From Vibrio rhizosphaerae (GTDB taxonomy: Bacteria > Pseudomonadota > Gammaproteobacteria > Enterobacterales > Vibrionaceae), in contig NZ_AP024903.1 of NCBI RefSeq assembly GCF_024347095.1, positions 2,294,001 through 2,358,000 on the forward strand: a DNA stretch of 64,000 bases, given 5' to 3'. The position numbers and the translations under genes are program-made. The notes below the pieces were generated by a model. The model was not told where the DNA came from. It saw only the letters and a program-made list of their open reading frames with translations, and did no database searches. Position 1 is the stretch's first letter. Each line of letters begins with the position of its first letter. Of the stretch, positions 24,305-33,574 are shown piece by piece.

Positions 24305-25423
24305 ATGTCCAGTAATCATGGTTGGATTAAGCAGGCAATTCATCAAATCATGGCCGAAGAAGCCCATCATCCGGAGACGCCCCTGATCAAACTCACTGTA
24401 CCCGGACTGCAGAACATCGATATTTATCTCAAAGATGAAAGCCGGCACCCGACCGGTTCATTGAAACACCGCTTGGCCCGCTCTCTGTTTTTGTATGCTT
24501 TAACCAATGGTTTGATTGGACCGGACACCCCGATTATCGAGTCCTCTTCCGGCAGTACGGCAATCTCGGAAGCCTATTTTGCGCGGATGCTGGGGCTGCC
24601 TTTTTATGCGGTCATGCCGCGCACCACCGCCCGTAAGAAAATTGAGTTAATCGAGCAATATGGCGGCACCGCACATTTTGTTGACCGTTCTTGTGATATC
24701 TACCCGGCGGCCCGGCAACTGGCCGAAACGCTCAACGGACACTACATTGATCAGTTCACTTATGCAGAACGAGCTTCGGATTGGCGTGGTACGGATAATG
24801 TCGCCCATGCCATTTTTGACCAGATGGCCCAAGAACGTTTTCCGCTCCCGCGCTGGCTGGTGATGTCAGCCGGTACCGGTGGCACGTCCGCGACGCTGGG
24901 ACGGCATATTCATTACCGCCAGTATCCCACCCAGTTGTGTGTTGCAGATTGCGAAAACTCGGTTTTTTACGATGCGTTTCTCCACAATAATACTCAACTG
25001 ACTTGCCAGCAAAGCAGCCGGATAGAGGGAATCGGTCGCCCCAGAGTTGAACCCAGCTTTATTCCCGGCGTCATTGATACCATGATGGCTGTTCCTGATG
25101 CCGCCAGTATCGCGACCATTCACTGGCTGGAGAAAAAAACCGGCCGTAAAGCGGGCCCTTCAACCGGGACTAATCTCTATGCGACCCTGAAGCTTGCCCG
25201 ACAGATGCAACGCAACGGTGAAACCGGCTCGCTGGTGACATTATGGTGTGACGACGGAGAACGCTATCTGGACTGCTATTACAATCTGGCTTGGGTGCAA
25301 CAACATATCGGGTCTATCGCGCCTTATCTGGCGCAACTGGATTCATTTGAGTTGAATGGGAATTTTTCTGACGATCTGCAATCCAAGATCACACCCCTGC
25401 CTGAATTGCAGATGGGGGCGTAA
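24305..25423 (+). CDS. cdsH: PLP-dependent cysteine desulfhydrase (CdsH-like, cysteine synthase fold)
   Basis: A 372-residue fold-type II PLP enzyme. It has the cofactor lysine in DESRHPTGSLKHRLA, the substrate-binding ESSSGSTAISEAYFA and the phosphate-binding SAGTGGTSATLGRH loop. Such proteins are often annotated as cysteine synthase, but the divergent DecR-like regulator points to L-cysteine desulfhydrase (cysteine to pyruvate, ammonia and sulfide), as in Salmonella CdsH. It has a GGAAGTG ribosome site before the ATG. An isochorismatase-fold gene follows 29 bases later and is probably co-transcribed. A role in beta-replacement chemistry remains possible. Confidence 0.8.
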   Translation: MSSNHGWIKQAIHQIMAEEAHHPETPLIKLTVPGLQNIDIYLKDESRHPTGSLKHRLARSLFLYALTNGLIGPDTPIIESSSGSTAISEAYFARMLGLPFYAVMPRTTARKKIELIEQYGGTAHFVDRSCDIYPAARQLAETLNGHYIDQFTYAERASDWRGTDNVAHAIFDQMAQERFPLPRWLVMSAGTGGTSATLGRHIHYRQYPTQLCVADCENSVFYDAFLHNNTQLTCQQSSRIEGIGRPRVEPSFIPGVIDTMMAVPDAASIATIHWLEKKTGRKAGPSTGTNLYATLKLARQMQRNGETGSLVTLWCDDGERYLDCYYNLAWVQQHIGSIAPYLAQLDSFELNGNFSDDLQSKITPLPELQMGA

Positions 25424-25452
25424 CCTCCGATTCTCATCAATTCAAGGAAACG

Positions 25453-26019
25453 ATGATGCTGACATTAAATCCGCATGAAACCGCATTGATTCTGATCGAT
25501 TTACAACATGGGATACTCGCACCACAACGCTATCCGTATCCCTCAGATGAAATATTGGCACGGTGTCAATCACTGGCCGCACACTTTCGCCAGCACGGCG
25601 CAATGGTAGTCGGTGTCAATGTCGGCTGGTCTGCCGATCAACAGGATTATCCGCCCGGCTTGGTCGATCAGCCTACACCGGCACCGGAAGCACTGGAACA
25701 CTGGATGACTCTGGCTGACGGGGTGGTTCAGGACGGCGATTTACGGATTACCAAACGGCAATGGGGGGCTTTCACCGGAACGGAACTGGACATGCAGTTA
25801 CGCCGACGCGGCATCCGTCATCTTGTTGTCGTCGGGATTGCCACCAATATGGGGGTTGAATCGACGCTGCGCCACGGCTGGGAGCTGGGATATAACATGC
25901 TCACCATTGAAAATGCGTGTAGTTCATTCTCCGCCGAATACCATCACATGGCCTTTGAAACGATTTTCCCGCGACTGGCCCGGGTGCTGCCGAATGGTGA
26001 TACTCTGCATTTTGTTTAG
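25453..26019 (+). CDS. Isochorismatase-family hydrolase
   Basis: A 188-residue cytosolic enzyme with the cysteine-hydrolase fold: ALILIDLQHGI provides the catalytic Asp, ITKRQWGAFTGTELD the Lys, and VVVGIATNMGVESTLRHGWE the nucleophile loop. In that loop the catalytic Cys of nicotinamidases is replaced by Gly (ATNMGVEST), the arrangement seen in several isochorismatase-like proteins. Substrate unknown; its position after cdsH suggests it belongs to the same regulon. It is terminated by the bidirectional hairpin at 26069-26094. Confidence 0.85.
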   Translation: MMLTLNPHETALILIDLQHGILAPQRYPYPSDEILARCQSLAAHFRQHGAMVVGVNVGWSADQQDYPPGLVDQPTPAPEALEHWMTLADGVVQDGDLRITKRQWGAFTGTELDMQLRRRGIRHLVVVGIATNMGVESTLRHGWELGYNMLTIENACSSFSAEYHHMAFETIFPRLARVLPNGDTLHFV

Positions 26020-26068
26020 CAAGACGTCTGGGCGCCTATGACATCAGCAGCGCAATCGACACAAAGAA

Positions 26069-26094
26069 AAATGCCTCCGCAAACGGAGGCATTT
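26069..26094. terminator. Bidirectional Rho-independent terminator
   Basis: AAATGCCTCCG and CGGAGGCATTT (26069-26079 and 26084-26094) form a perfect 11-bp stem with a CAAA loop, flanked by A-rich and T-rich runs on the two sides. It sits between convergent genes and can end both. Confidence 0.9.
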
Positions 26095-26127
26095 ATTCAT
26101 CAATCAACGGTGAGCCATCGATGACGC

Positions 26128-26994
26128 TTAACCTTGAATCCCGACGATCAACCAAGGTGCATTCGCTACGGTTAAATCGCGTTCAAGGTGCCAGACATCT
26201 TGAATCTCTTCCTCAATCCCTTCCACAACATCACGATAACGGCCTGAGAACTGTAAGCTCAACTGTGCACGATTTTCATCGTAGTCAGCCCGGACAAATT
26301 CGGCATCAACGTACATCACATCGGTATGTTGTTCACCGGTCAGTTTTTCCCGTTCGGCTTGCAAATCATCAAACAGGCTTGCAGAAACATACTCACGAAT
26401 GGTGTCTAACTCATTGTGATTCCATGCCCCCTGCAAAATGCGATAGTGTTCCCGCGCTCCGTTGAGAAAGGCTGCCCGGTCAAACGCCGGCGGGTAACGG
26501 TGCGGTACATCGCTGGCAGCATGGGCACCAAAACCACCACCCCCGGCAGAAAAATCTTCAGGCTGTTCAAAATCATGGACATGAGATTGTCGATGAGCGG
26601 TTCCGCCAAATGCCGGTTGCTGCTGATTCATACTCCCCTGCTTCGCGGCCAGCATGCCACGCAACAATTTGAAGATAAAGTACGCCACTAATCCGATAAT
26701 CAGGATATCCATGAACTGGATACCTTCAAACGCGCCACCGAAGAAGGCCGCTAACAGACCACCGGCAAGCAAACCGCCCAGAAGCCCGCCCATCAGACCT
26801 TTGCGTCCGGCATTTTGTGTCTGACCGGCTTTCGTATCCTGCGTTTTGGGATTGCTATACTGTTGTTTCGGTGCCGGTGCCGTCTTGAAACTATTGCCCA
26901 AAGAGCGACCACCGCCGAATTTTTTCGCATCAGCAACGGGCATCACCGCCACTGAAACAACCAACAAGGTTATTAACGATAAAAAACGTTTCAT
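26128..26994 (-). CDS. Tim44-like domain membrane-associated protein
   Basis: A 288-residue protein with a signal peptide (residues 1-23, ending VADA), a low-complexity Gly/Pro/Gln region, then a helix pair (LMGGLLGGLLAGGLLAAFFG and FMDILIIGLVAYFIFKLLRG, about 65-108) and a C-terminal Tim44-like domain (AAFLNGAREHYRILQGAWNHNELDTIREYV onward, quoted from AFLNGAREHYRILQGAWN). The Tim44 fold is shared with a mitochondrial import factor, but the bacterial proteins have no settled function; they may bind lipid or assemble at the membrane. It is transcribed alone. Confidence 0.85.
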   Translation of the reverse strand: MKRFLSLITLLVVSVAVMPVADAKKFGGGRSLGNSFKTAPAPKQQYSNPKTQDTKAGQTQNAGRKGLMGGLLGGLLAGGLLAAFFGGAFEGIQFMDILIIGLVAYFIFKLLRGMLAAKQGSMNQQQPAFGGTAHRQSHVHDFEQPEDFSAGGGGFGAHAASDVPHRYPPAFDRAAFLNGAREHYRILQGAWNHNELDTIREYVSASLFDDLQAEREKLTGEQHTDVMYVDAEFVRADYDENRAQLSLQFSGRYRDVVEGIEEEIQDVWHLERDLTVANAPWLIVGIQG

Positions 26995-27109
26995 GTCTAT
27001 CCTGCGTCTTGTTAAAAGGGATCAGATGTATCATAGACACTCAACCCGACCAAAGAAACACTCGACATGTATCAGAATATTGCAGGCTTTGATTGACGCT
27101 CAGGGCAGG

Positions 27110-27136
27110 GTTCAATAATATATTGAACATTGTTCA
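27110..27136. promoter_or_regulatory. Overlapping palindromes before the TetR gene, candidate operator
   Basis: Three GTTCA half-sites lie in alternating orientation: GTTCAAT/ATTGAAC as a 19-bp inverted repeat (27110-27128) and TGAACA/TGTTCA (27124-27136). The array sits 17-43 bases before the TetR start codon, where autorepressors of this family bind. Confidence 0.6.
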
Positions 27137-27152
27137 TTAACGATTACAAACC

Positions 27153-27743
27153 ATGGCCAGAAGAAACGACCATACGCGAGAAGAACTCATTCAATTGACA
27201 TTGGAACATGTCAAACAATTTCTGACCCATCACTCCTATCATGAACTGAGCCTACGCAAAGTCGCAGCCATGATTGGTTATGTCCCGAGTACATTAGTCA
27301 ATGTGTTCGGCAACTATAACCTCCTGTTATTACATGCGGTTGCACAAACACTCGATGAACTGATTGCCGACGCCCGACAGGCCGTCAGCCAGAGTACCGA
27401 CCACCGGGATGCCTTATTTCAACTCGCCTACTGCTATCATGATTTTGCACAACGCCATTCCTATCGCTGGCAACTGATTTTTGAACACAATATGAATGGC
27501 GAAGATCTGCCCGAATGGCAGACACAGCGCATCGATCACATGACAGACATTCTCGAAACCCTGCTCAAGCAATTGTCACCACAGCGCTCACAAGAAGAAA
27601 TTACCACCACCAGTCGCGTGTTGTGGGCCGGTGTGCACGGCATCACTTTACTGAGTGTTGATGATAAGTTTTTTGCTTCATCCCCGATTGACGGCAATGA
27701 ACTGATTCACAACTTACTGACACATTATTTAAAAGCCTGGTAA
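27153..27743 (+). CDS. TetR-family transcriptional regulator
   Basis: A 196-residue regulator with an N-terminal TetR helix-turn-helix (HELSLRKVAAMIGYVPSTLVNVFGNYNLLL) quoted in part as LSLRKVAAMIGYVPSTLV, and an all-helical ligand domain ending in a TetR_C pattern (VLWAGVHGITLLSV). It is followed 53 bases later by the LplT-PlsC fusion gene with a clear ribosome site, so it probably controls lipid remodelling or efflux by that protein. No Shine-Dalgarno stands out before its own ATG. Palindromic half-sites upstream fit autoregulation. Confidence 0.88.
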   Translation: MARRNDHTREELIQLTLEHVKQFLTHHSYHELSLRKVAAMIGYVPSTLVNVFGNYNLLLLHAVAQTLDELIADARQAVSQSTDHRDALFQLAYCYHDFAQRHSYRWQLIFEHNMNGEDLPEWQTQRIDHMTDILETLLKQLSPQRSQEEITTTSRVLWAGVHGITLLSVDDKFFASSPIDGNELIHNLLTHYLKAW

Positions 27744-27796
27744 TCAAACTTGCTCGAATCACTTGGACTTTATCACTCTGTAAAAAGGATGTTTCC

Positions 27797-29668
27797 ATGT
27801 CTCAGACGACTTCAGCACTCCTCTCGTCTCGGCGTTTTTTACCTTATTTCATGACTCAGTTTTTCGGTGCATTTAACGACAATGTGTTTAAAAACACCCT
27901 GTTGTTATTGGTGGCGTTCAGCAGTGCCGATCAACTGGCAATTTCAAGTACGCTGTTTATTAATCTCGCAGCCGGTTTATTTATTCTGCCTTTCTTTTTG
28001 TTTTCGGCCTCTTCCGGCGTGCTTGCCGACCAACTGGAAAAAAGCAAACTGATCCGCAACATCAAGTTATTAGAAATTGTCATCATGAGTCTGGCTGCGA
28101 TTGGGTTTGTTACCCACAGTTATCTTGTTTTACTCTTGTTGCTTTTTCTGATGGGCACCCAATCGGCCTTATTTGGCCCGGTTAAATATGCTTTACTGCC
28201 ACAACAACTGAAACCGGATGAACTGCTGAGTGGGAATGCATTGGTTGAAACCGGAACATTTGTGGCAATCTTGCTGGGGACGTTACTGGCAGGTGTCATC
28301 GCTTCGACACCACATGCAGAATATATCGCGGCGGGTGCCGTCTTGTTATTTGCCGTGTGCGGCTATCTGGCCAGCCGTTATATTCCCAATGCGCCGGCAA
28401 CCGCACCGCACCAGCGATTTCAATGGCGCCCCGTCTTCCACACGCGCCAGACGCTGCGAATTGCCAGACAAGATCCGGTGAACCGCCGAACCATATTGAT
28501 CATCAGCTGGTTCTGGTTTATGGGCGCAACGTATCTGACACAGTTTCCCAATTTCACACGGCATTTCCTCCATGGCAATGAAGGGGCTGTATCTTGGTTA
28601 TTGACGTTGTTCTCGGTCGGGATCGCTCTCGGCTCTTTACTCTGTGATCGCCTGTCACGCCATCGCGTGGAACTCGGGTTGGTACCACTGGCTTGTCTGG
28701 GCATTTCACTGTTTGGTTACGGGCTGGTGACCTGTGTGCCAGATACACTTCCGCCGTCGATGGAATTTACCCGTTTTATCACCAATGCCGACCTGTGGCC
28801 GCTATTTCTGAACTTATTGTTACTGGGGATCTGTGGTGGGATCTTCATCGTCCCCTTGTACACATTATTACAACAACGCGCCCACCCGGAACAACGCGCT
28901 CAAGTAATCGCTGCTCTCAATATTTACAACGCCTTATTGATGGTGATCAGTGCGATTTTAGCGATTATCGTCCTGTCGTTACTGCAATGGGCGATTCCTG
29001 ACTTGTTCTTGCTGCTCTCGCTAATCAATCTGGGCGTCGCGGTTTATCTACTGTATAAGCGCCCCATCGAAACGTTACGTTTCATACTGGCCGGTCTGGC
29101 GAAGCTATGTTATCGCGTCCGTTACCGCAATTTGCATCATCTCCCGTCTCAAGGCGGAGCCCTGATTATCTGTAACCACGTTACATATCTGGATGCGCTG
29201 ATTCTCAGTGCCGCCTCACCGCGGTTGATCCGTTTTGTGATGGAAGCCGATTACACCACTCTGCCGCTGATTCGGCCGGTGTTGAATCGTGCCGGGGTCA
29301 TCCCGATTTGTGCCACACACGGCAAGACCATTCGCCGGGCATTTGTCCAGATTGAAAAAGCCCTTCAACAGGGTGAACTGGTCTGTATTTTCCCTGAAGG
29401 GCGATTGACGTCAGACGGTGAAATCGGACCGTTTCTCCGCGGGCTGGATATTATCATTCAGCACACCAGCTCCCCGGTGATTCCAATGGCCCTGAAAGGC
29501 TTGTGGGGCAGTTATTTCAGTCGCCATCGCGGGCGTGCTTGTCGCGGGCTCCCCAAACGTTTGAGAGCGAAAATTGAAGTCGTTGCAGCACCGCCAATCA
29601 CTGCATCTGATACCGACAGTATTCAGTTACGACAACATGTGGCTGAGTTAAGAGGGGACTGGCAGTAG
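27797..29668 (+). CDS. LplT-like MFS transporter fused to a PlsC-type acyltransferase
   Basis: A 623-residue bifunctional inner-membrane protein. Residues 1-410 form an MFS carrier of the lysophospholipid-flippase type (MTQFFGAFNDNVFKNTLLLL, quoted as FFGAFNDNVFKNTLL, is the family start). Residues about 425-620 are an acyltransferase with NHVTYLDALI (HxxxxD motif) and FPEGRLTSDG. The fused unit could flip lysophospholipid inward and re-acylate it. In E. coli LplT is separate and its partner Aas carries an extra acyl-ACP synthetase domain; here that AMP-ligase domain is absent. AAAAAGGATG precedes the start. A TetR gene is upstream. Confidence 0.85.
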   Translation: MSQTTSALLSSRRFLPYFMTQFFGAFNDNVFKNTLLLLVAFSSADQLAISSTLFINLAAGLFILPFFLFSASSGVLADQLEKSKLIRNIKLLEIVIMSLAAIGFVTHSYLVLLLLLFLMGTQSALFGPVKYALLPQQLKPDELLSGNALVETGTFVAILLGTLLAGVIASTPHAEYIAAGAVLLFAVCGYLASRYIPNAPATAPHQRFQWRPVFHTRQTLRIARQDPVNRRTILIISWFWFMGATYLTQFPNFTRHFLHGNEGAVSWLLTLFSVGIALGSLLCDRLSRHRVELGLVPLACLGISLFGYGLVTCVPDTLPPSMEFTRFITNADLWPLFLNLLLLGICGGIFIVPLYTLLQQRAHPEQRAQVIAALNIYNALLMVISAILAIIVLSLLQWAIPDLFLLLSLINLGVAVYLLYKRPIETLRFILAGLAKLCYRVRYRNLHHLPSQGGALIICNHVTYLDALILSAASPRLIRFVMEADYTTLPLIRPVLNRAGVIPICATHGKTIRRAFVQIEKALQQGELVCIFPEGRLTSDGEIGPFLRGLDIIIQHTSSPVIPMALKGLWGSYFSRHRGRACRGLPKRLRAKIEVVAAPPITASDTDSIQLRQHVAELRGDWQ

Positions 29669-29765
29669 TTGTTCAATTTTAGTGAATCAAAGTTAAAAAC
29701 ATTCAGACTGACTGATCGTCCGTTTCCGATAAAATGACATCATCTTTTCTGATTGCGGTACTAAA

Positions 29766-30740
29766 ATGACCTCTTCATCCAGTCGTTTGCCTGTTCATGC
29801 TGACACGTTCAAACGGGCCTGTCAGCTCAAAAACATCCCTTTTCTTCTGGGGTTACTGATTTGTACGACAACGTATATCACCTCCCCGACAGCACTGGTC
29901 ATCGGCTTTTTCCTCACGACGGTCGGACTGGTGCCACAGGGGATTCCTTTAGCAAAGATCACCAAAAAACTACTCGCCTATTCGATTATCGGGCTCGGAT
30001 TCGGCATTCCGCTACAAACGGCACTGACCGTCACCGCTCATGGTCTGGGGCTGATCGTCGCAACCCTGTTCAGCACCTTACTGATTGGCTGGTTTGTCAG
30101 TGTCCGGGTCGGACTGATGCGTAAAACGGGATATCTGATAGCGTCCGGGACGGCGATTTGTGGCGGGAGTGCGATTGCCGCAGTCGCACCAGCCATTGAT
30201 GCAGATGATGAACAGATCGGTCTTGCACTGGGAACGATTTTTGTCCTCAACTCGCTGGCCTTATTTATTTTCCCGGCGATCGGTCATTTGCTTAATATGA
30301 GTCAGGAAACATTCGGTACCTGGGCAGCGATTGCCATTCATGATACCTCTTCGGTAGTTGGTGCGGCATCAGCTTACGGAGAAACCGCACTCAAAACCGC
30401 AACGACGTTAAAACTGGCCCGGGCACTCTGGATTATTCCGGTCGCATTTCTCAGTACATTTTTATTCCGCAGCGAATCGAGAAAAATCACCATTCCTTAT
30501 TTCATTCTGTTCTATTGTGCCGCGATTATTTTTCATGATCAGTTGCCTCAGTTCGCCGATCTGTATCAGAGCATCTTTAAACTGGCAAAACAGACTCTGG
30601 TGATTTGTCTGTTTTTGATTGGCTGTAGTCTGTCATTCGGCAAGTTACGTCAGGCAGGTCCGCGACCATTACTGTTTGGGGTGGGCTTATGGATACTGGT
30701 CTCGGTGTCATCCCTGAGCTGGATTATGCTGAGTCAGTAA
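29766..30740 (+). CDS. YeiH/UPF0324 family membrane protein (putative sulfate/anion exporter)
   Basis: A 324-residue inner-membrane protein with about ten helices. Family motifs are visible: [55 protein letters not shown] and [18 protein letters not shown], the last two being the UPF0324 signature. E. coli YeiH and the Pfam Cons_hypoth698 family share it; export of sulfate or other anions has been proposed but is not established for this copy. It is a single gene, with a terminator hairpin 23 bases downstream. Confidence 0.9.
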   Translation: MTSSSSRLPVHADTFKRACQLKNIPFLLGLLICTTTYITSPTALVIGFFLTTVGLVPQGIPLAKITKKLLAYSIIGLGFGIPLQTALTVTAHGLGLIVATLFSTLLIGWFVSVRVGLMRKTGYLIASGTAICGGSAIAAVAPAIDADDEQIGLALGTIFVLNSLALFIFPAIGHLLNMSQETFGTWAAIAIHDTSSVVGAASAYGETALKTATTLKLARALWIIPVAFLSTFLFRSESRKITIPYFILFYCAAIIFHDQLPQFADLYQSIFKLAKQTLVICLFLIGCSLSFGKLRQAGPRPLLFGVGLWILVSVSSLSWIMLSQ

Positions 30741-30763
30741 AATCGTGTGGCCGCACGGCTAAG

Positions 30764-30785
30764 CCACTGCTCCCGCAGTGGTTTT
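30764..30785 (+). terminator. Terminator after the YeiH-type gene
   Basis: CCACTGC (30764-30770), TCCC loop and GCAGTGG (30775-30781) form a GC-rich hairpin followed by TTTT. Its T-run overlaps the stop codon of the convergent 55-aa gene. Confidence 0.8.
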
Positions 30786-30951
30786 ACAGCGAAGACGTTT
30801 GACGGGATGTCCGGTGGGAGTCACGTTCCAGAAACAGCACCACAACCAACAAGAATGCGGTCAGCTCTGCCAATGAGCGTGTAGTACCGCTGTTGAGCAC
30901 CGCAACCAAAAGCTGAATGATGATGGTTGCAATCATAAGCCCTTTTTTCAT
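30784..30951 (-). CDS. Small two-helix membrane protein, 55 aa
   Basis: The minus strand encodes MKKGLMIATIIIQLLVAVLN, then a short polar turn SGTTRSLAE and a second hydrophobic segment LTAFLLVVVLFLERDS, ending in a basic Ser/Thr-rich tail. AAGG lies eight bases before the ATG. The two-helix hairpin layout and positive tail fit an inner-membrane microprotein. It lies downstream of menE on the same strand and convergent with the YeiH-type gene. Function unknown. Confidence 0.65.
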   Translation of the reverse strand: MKKGLMIATIIIQLLVAVLNSGTTRSLAELTAFLLVVVLFLERDSHRTSRQTSSL

Positions 30952-31048
30952 CGGATATGCCTTTTCGTGAATTAAACTGGGTTAATTATGACTAAAAGAC
31001 ATATCAAACCGAAATTCAGTTTTGGACTAACTCATAACTGCTTGCTTA

Positions 31049-32506
31049 TCACGACGGGTCAACATTGCGGCATGCCTTGATCGCCGCATTCAGCCACGTT
31101 TTAACTGCGGCACGCGAAATTTTGATCCCTTGGGTGCGGCAATGTTCCGGCAACCGATAATAACTATCCGGCCATTTGAATTTCTCCAACTGTCCGTCAA
31201 GCCATCCGCGCATCGATGCCTCGGTCGGCAACCAGTCCGGTGCAGACGCAATCACTGCAACCGGGCGAGCCCCATACGTTGCATCGGCAACCGGCACTAC
31301 CACCACCGCTTCAATTTGCGGATGACGGACCAAGACCGCTTCAATTTCTTCACAATGGATGTTTTCCCCCCCGGAGATGAACAGATTGTCCGCCCGGCCA
31401 GTAACACAGAGTTCCTGATCGTGCCAATATCCCATGTCTTTGCTGTCAAACCATCCTGAATCGTCACACAGCGACGTCAGGGAGCCCTGACGGTAATAGC
31501 CGCTGGCCAGAGTGTCGCCACCGATATAAATCCGCTCTTGATCAATTTTCACCTGACGCAAAGGCAGCACGCTACCACAACTCTCACGACCATCAACCCG
31601 TTTCGCCGTGACCGTTGATGCGGCTTCTGTCATCCCATACCCGACCCATGTATCAATCCCGAGCGCGGCTGCTCGCCGGGCCAGTGCCGGAGGAATATAG
31701 CTGCCCCCGAGCAAAACATGCGTCAGCGCGTGGGGCATGTCCTGATCCAACAAACGCTGTAACTGGGTCGGCACTAAAGAAGCGTGGGTGACATCACTCA
31801 GTTCATTCGCTTCAACACGGCCGATACGCAAACAGGCGCCTGCTTGTAACCAGCGATAAATAATCGACAACCCGGAGACATGATAGATCGGCAGACTCAG
31901 TAACCATGTATCATCCGCCGTAAAATGAAACTGAGATAACAACCCTTGCGCAGAGGCAAAATGCTGACCGGAGGTATGAGCAACCGCTTTTGCCTCACCG
32001 GTCGAACCAGAGGTAAAGATTAAGGTACTCAACTGTTCCGGCTGATAATGCGAGGATAAAACAGCGGTAGTCGGTTGAGGCATACCTCCGTGATCACTGA
32101 GCATACGGTTCTTCACCGTCACCAGACGCAGGTTCGGTAATTGCGCCGGTAAGCCAGCCGCGTCATCGGGGTCAGCACAAAACAGCCAGATGGTCTGCGC
32201 CGGGCGATAAATCGTCTCCAGCTTACGCTGCAAGATGGCGATTGGCTGCGGCGGCACAAAAGCCGTCAACGCGCCTAAATGCAGTGTTGCCAGAAACAGC
32301 CAGACTGCATCGGGATGGTTCTTACCGACCAGCGTGACCACATCGTCCGCCCCGATGCCCTGTTGCTGTAAGGATGCCGCCGTGGCCGCAACCCGATCAG
32401 CTACCGCCTGCCAGGTATAGGTTTGCTGGCCCACTTTCAGTGCAACGGCGGCCGGCCGTTGATGTGCCCAGCGCAACCACGGCGTGGTCTGGTCAGAGTG
32501 TGTCAT
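31049..32506 (-). CDS. menE: o-Succinylbenzoate-CoA ligase
   Basis: Activates o-succinylbenzoate with ATP and CoA in menaquinone synthesis. The 485-residue ANL-superfamily enzyme shows the P-loop STLIFTSGSTGEAKAVAHTS, quoted as TLIFTSGSTGEAKAVAH, the YGMTEAASTVTAKR motif, GGENIHCEEIEAVL and the C-terminal catalytic Lys region RTQGIKISRAAVKTWL. Its ATG overlaps the menC TGA by one base (TGATG), so it is translationally coupled as the last gene of the men operon. Confidence 0.95.
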   Translation of the reverse strand: MTHSDQTTPWLRWAHQRPAAVALKVGQQTYTWQAVADRVAATAASLQQQGIGADDVVTLVGKNHPDAVWLFLATLHLGALTAFVPPQPIAILQRKLETIYRPAQTIWLFCADPDDAAGLPAQLPNLRLVTVKNRMLSDHGGMPQPTTAVLSSHYQPEQLSTLIFTSGSTGEAKAVAHTSGQHFASAQGLLSQFHFTADDTWLLSLPIYHVSGLSIIYRWLQAGACLRIGRVEANELSDVTHASLVPTQLQRLLDQDMPHALTHVLLGGSYIPPALARRAAALGIDTWVGYGMTEAASTVTAKRVDGRESCGSVLPLRQVKIDQERIYIGGDTLASGYYRQGSLTSLCDDSGWFDSKDMGYWHDQELCVTGRADNLFISGGENIHCEEIEAVLVRHPQIEAVVVVPVADATYGARPVAVIASAPDWLPTEASMRGWLDGQLEKFKWPDSYYRLPEHCRTQGIKISRAAVKTWLNAAIKACRNVDPS

Positions 32507-33489
32507 CAGGACGACCAGATCAGTTCCTGAGTTTCCAGCGCAACCACTGGCAGATCACACCCCGGCCACGCGACAGCCAACTGCTGCTGAAACAGGCCGA
32601 CGGTATCCAATCCCGGGACTTCATCCGGCATCAGCCAGCGTGACAACCGGGCTAACTGACACAAGCCGAAACTCGATTCAATACTGGAACTGATCACCGG
32701 TTGCATTCCCAGCGTTCTGGCTTTGTCAATCAAATAACGACACCGCGCAATCGAACCGATCAGCGTCGGTTTGATAATCAGGGCTTTCACCCCCGTCAAG
32801 TCTTCCAGACGAAACTCAGGGTCATGAAGTGATTCCTGTAAGGTTTCATCCCACGCAATTGCGATGCCGGTATTGATCGCAAACGCAATGCTATCACTGG
32901 GTGCGGCACAGGGCTCTTCGATATAGGTGATGCGCTGTCGGTAAGACGGTGAAATTTTACTGGCAAATGTGGCCGCCTGTTCTGGTGTCCAGCCGCGGTT
33001 GACATCCAGCCGCAGTGATAAATCAGGTATACTTTCCAGCAGCAGATTGATCACCAAACCATCCCGGACCGGCTCATACCAGCCCACCTTGACTTTGGCG
33101 ACTTTTTTCGGCAACACCTCAAGACGCTCAATCAACTCATCCGGGTCACCGACACATAAGGGGGCTGCAAAGTAATGTCCTTCTTGCGGCAATTCACCGG
33201 ATAACTCGGCCTGAGCAGCAGACAAACCAAATGCTACCGATGGATATAGCAACGCATCATCAATCGCCTCGCCCCGGCACCAACGCGCCAACTGTTCCTG
33301 AAGCTGGATACCTGCTTCCGTCACAGATTCTGAACTGAAGCCAATTAATGGCGCGACTTCACCCCGCCCTACCTGATTCTGCTCATGCAGTTCTACGATG
33401 AAGCCTTCTCGTTCCAATAGCTTCTCGTTACGAAGAATCACACCGCTATCCATCGGTAACCGATAGCGGTACAGTTTTGCACTACGCAT
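32506..33489 (-). CDS. menC: o-Succinylbenzoate synthase
   Basis: Dehydrates SHCHC to o-succinylbenzoate. The 327-residue enolase-superfamily TIM barrel has the catalytic KVKVGWYE (Lys), LRLDVNRGWT (Asp), ITYIEEP (Glu), AWDETLQE (Asp) and IIKPTLIGSI (Lys) in order, exactly the pattern of MenC, with the terminal ISSSIESSFGLCQLARL. It lies between menB and menE; 85 bases separate it from the menB stop. GAGGATC stands before its start. Confidence 0.95.
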   Translation of the reverse strand: MRSAKLYRYRLPMDSGVILRNEKLLEREGFIVELHEQNQVGRGEVAPLIGFSSESVTEAGIQLQEQLARWCRGEAIDDALLYPSVAFGLSAAQAELSGELPQEGHYFAAPLCVGDPDELIERLEVLPKKVAKVKVGWYEPVRDGLVINLLLESIPDLSLRLDVNRGWTPEQAATFASKISPSYRQRITYIEEPCAAPSDSIAFAINTGIAIAWDETLQESLHDPEFRLEDLTGVKALIIKPTLIGSIARCRYLIDKARTLGMQPVISSSIESSFGLCQLARLSRWLMPDEVPGLDTVGLFQQQLAVAWPGCDLPVVALETQELIWSS

Positions 33490-33574
33490 TCTAGATCCTC
33501 TTGACCCAATGTCTGATACAGAGAAAAGTCATCAGACACCGGATTTACTTATTGAATATCAATGATTGCCGAGC

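Noticed and set aside
24305..25423. Calling this gene a cysteine synthase (cysK/cysM)
   Set aside because: Divergent DecR-like regulator and sequence class favour a desulfhydrase role, so the biosynthetic label was not used.
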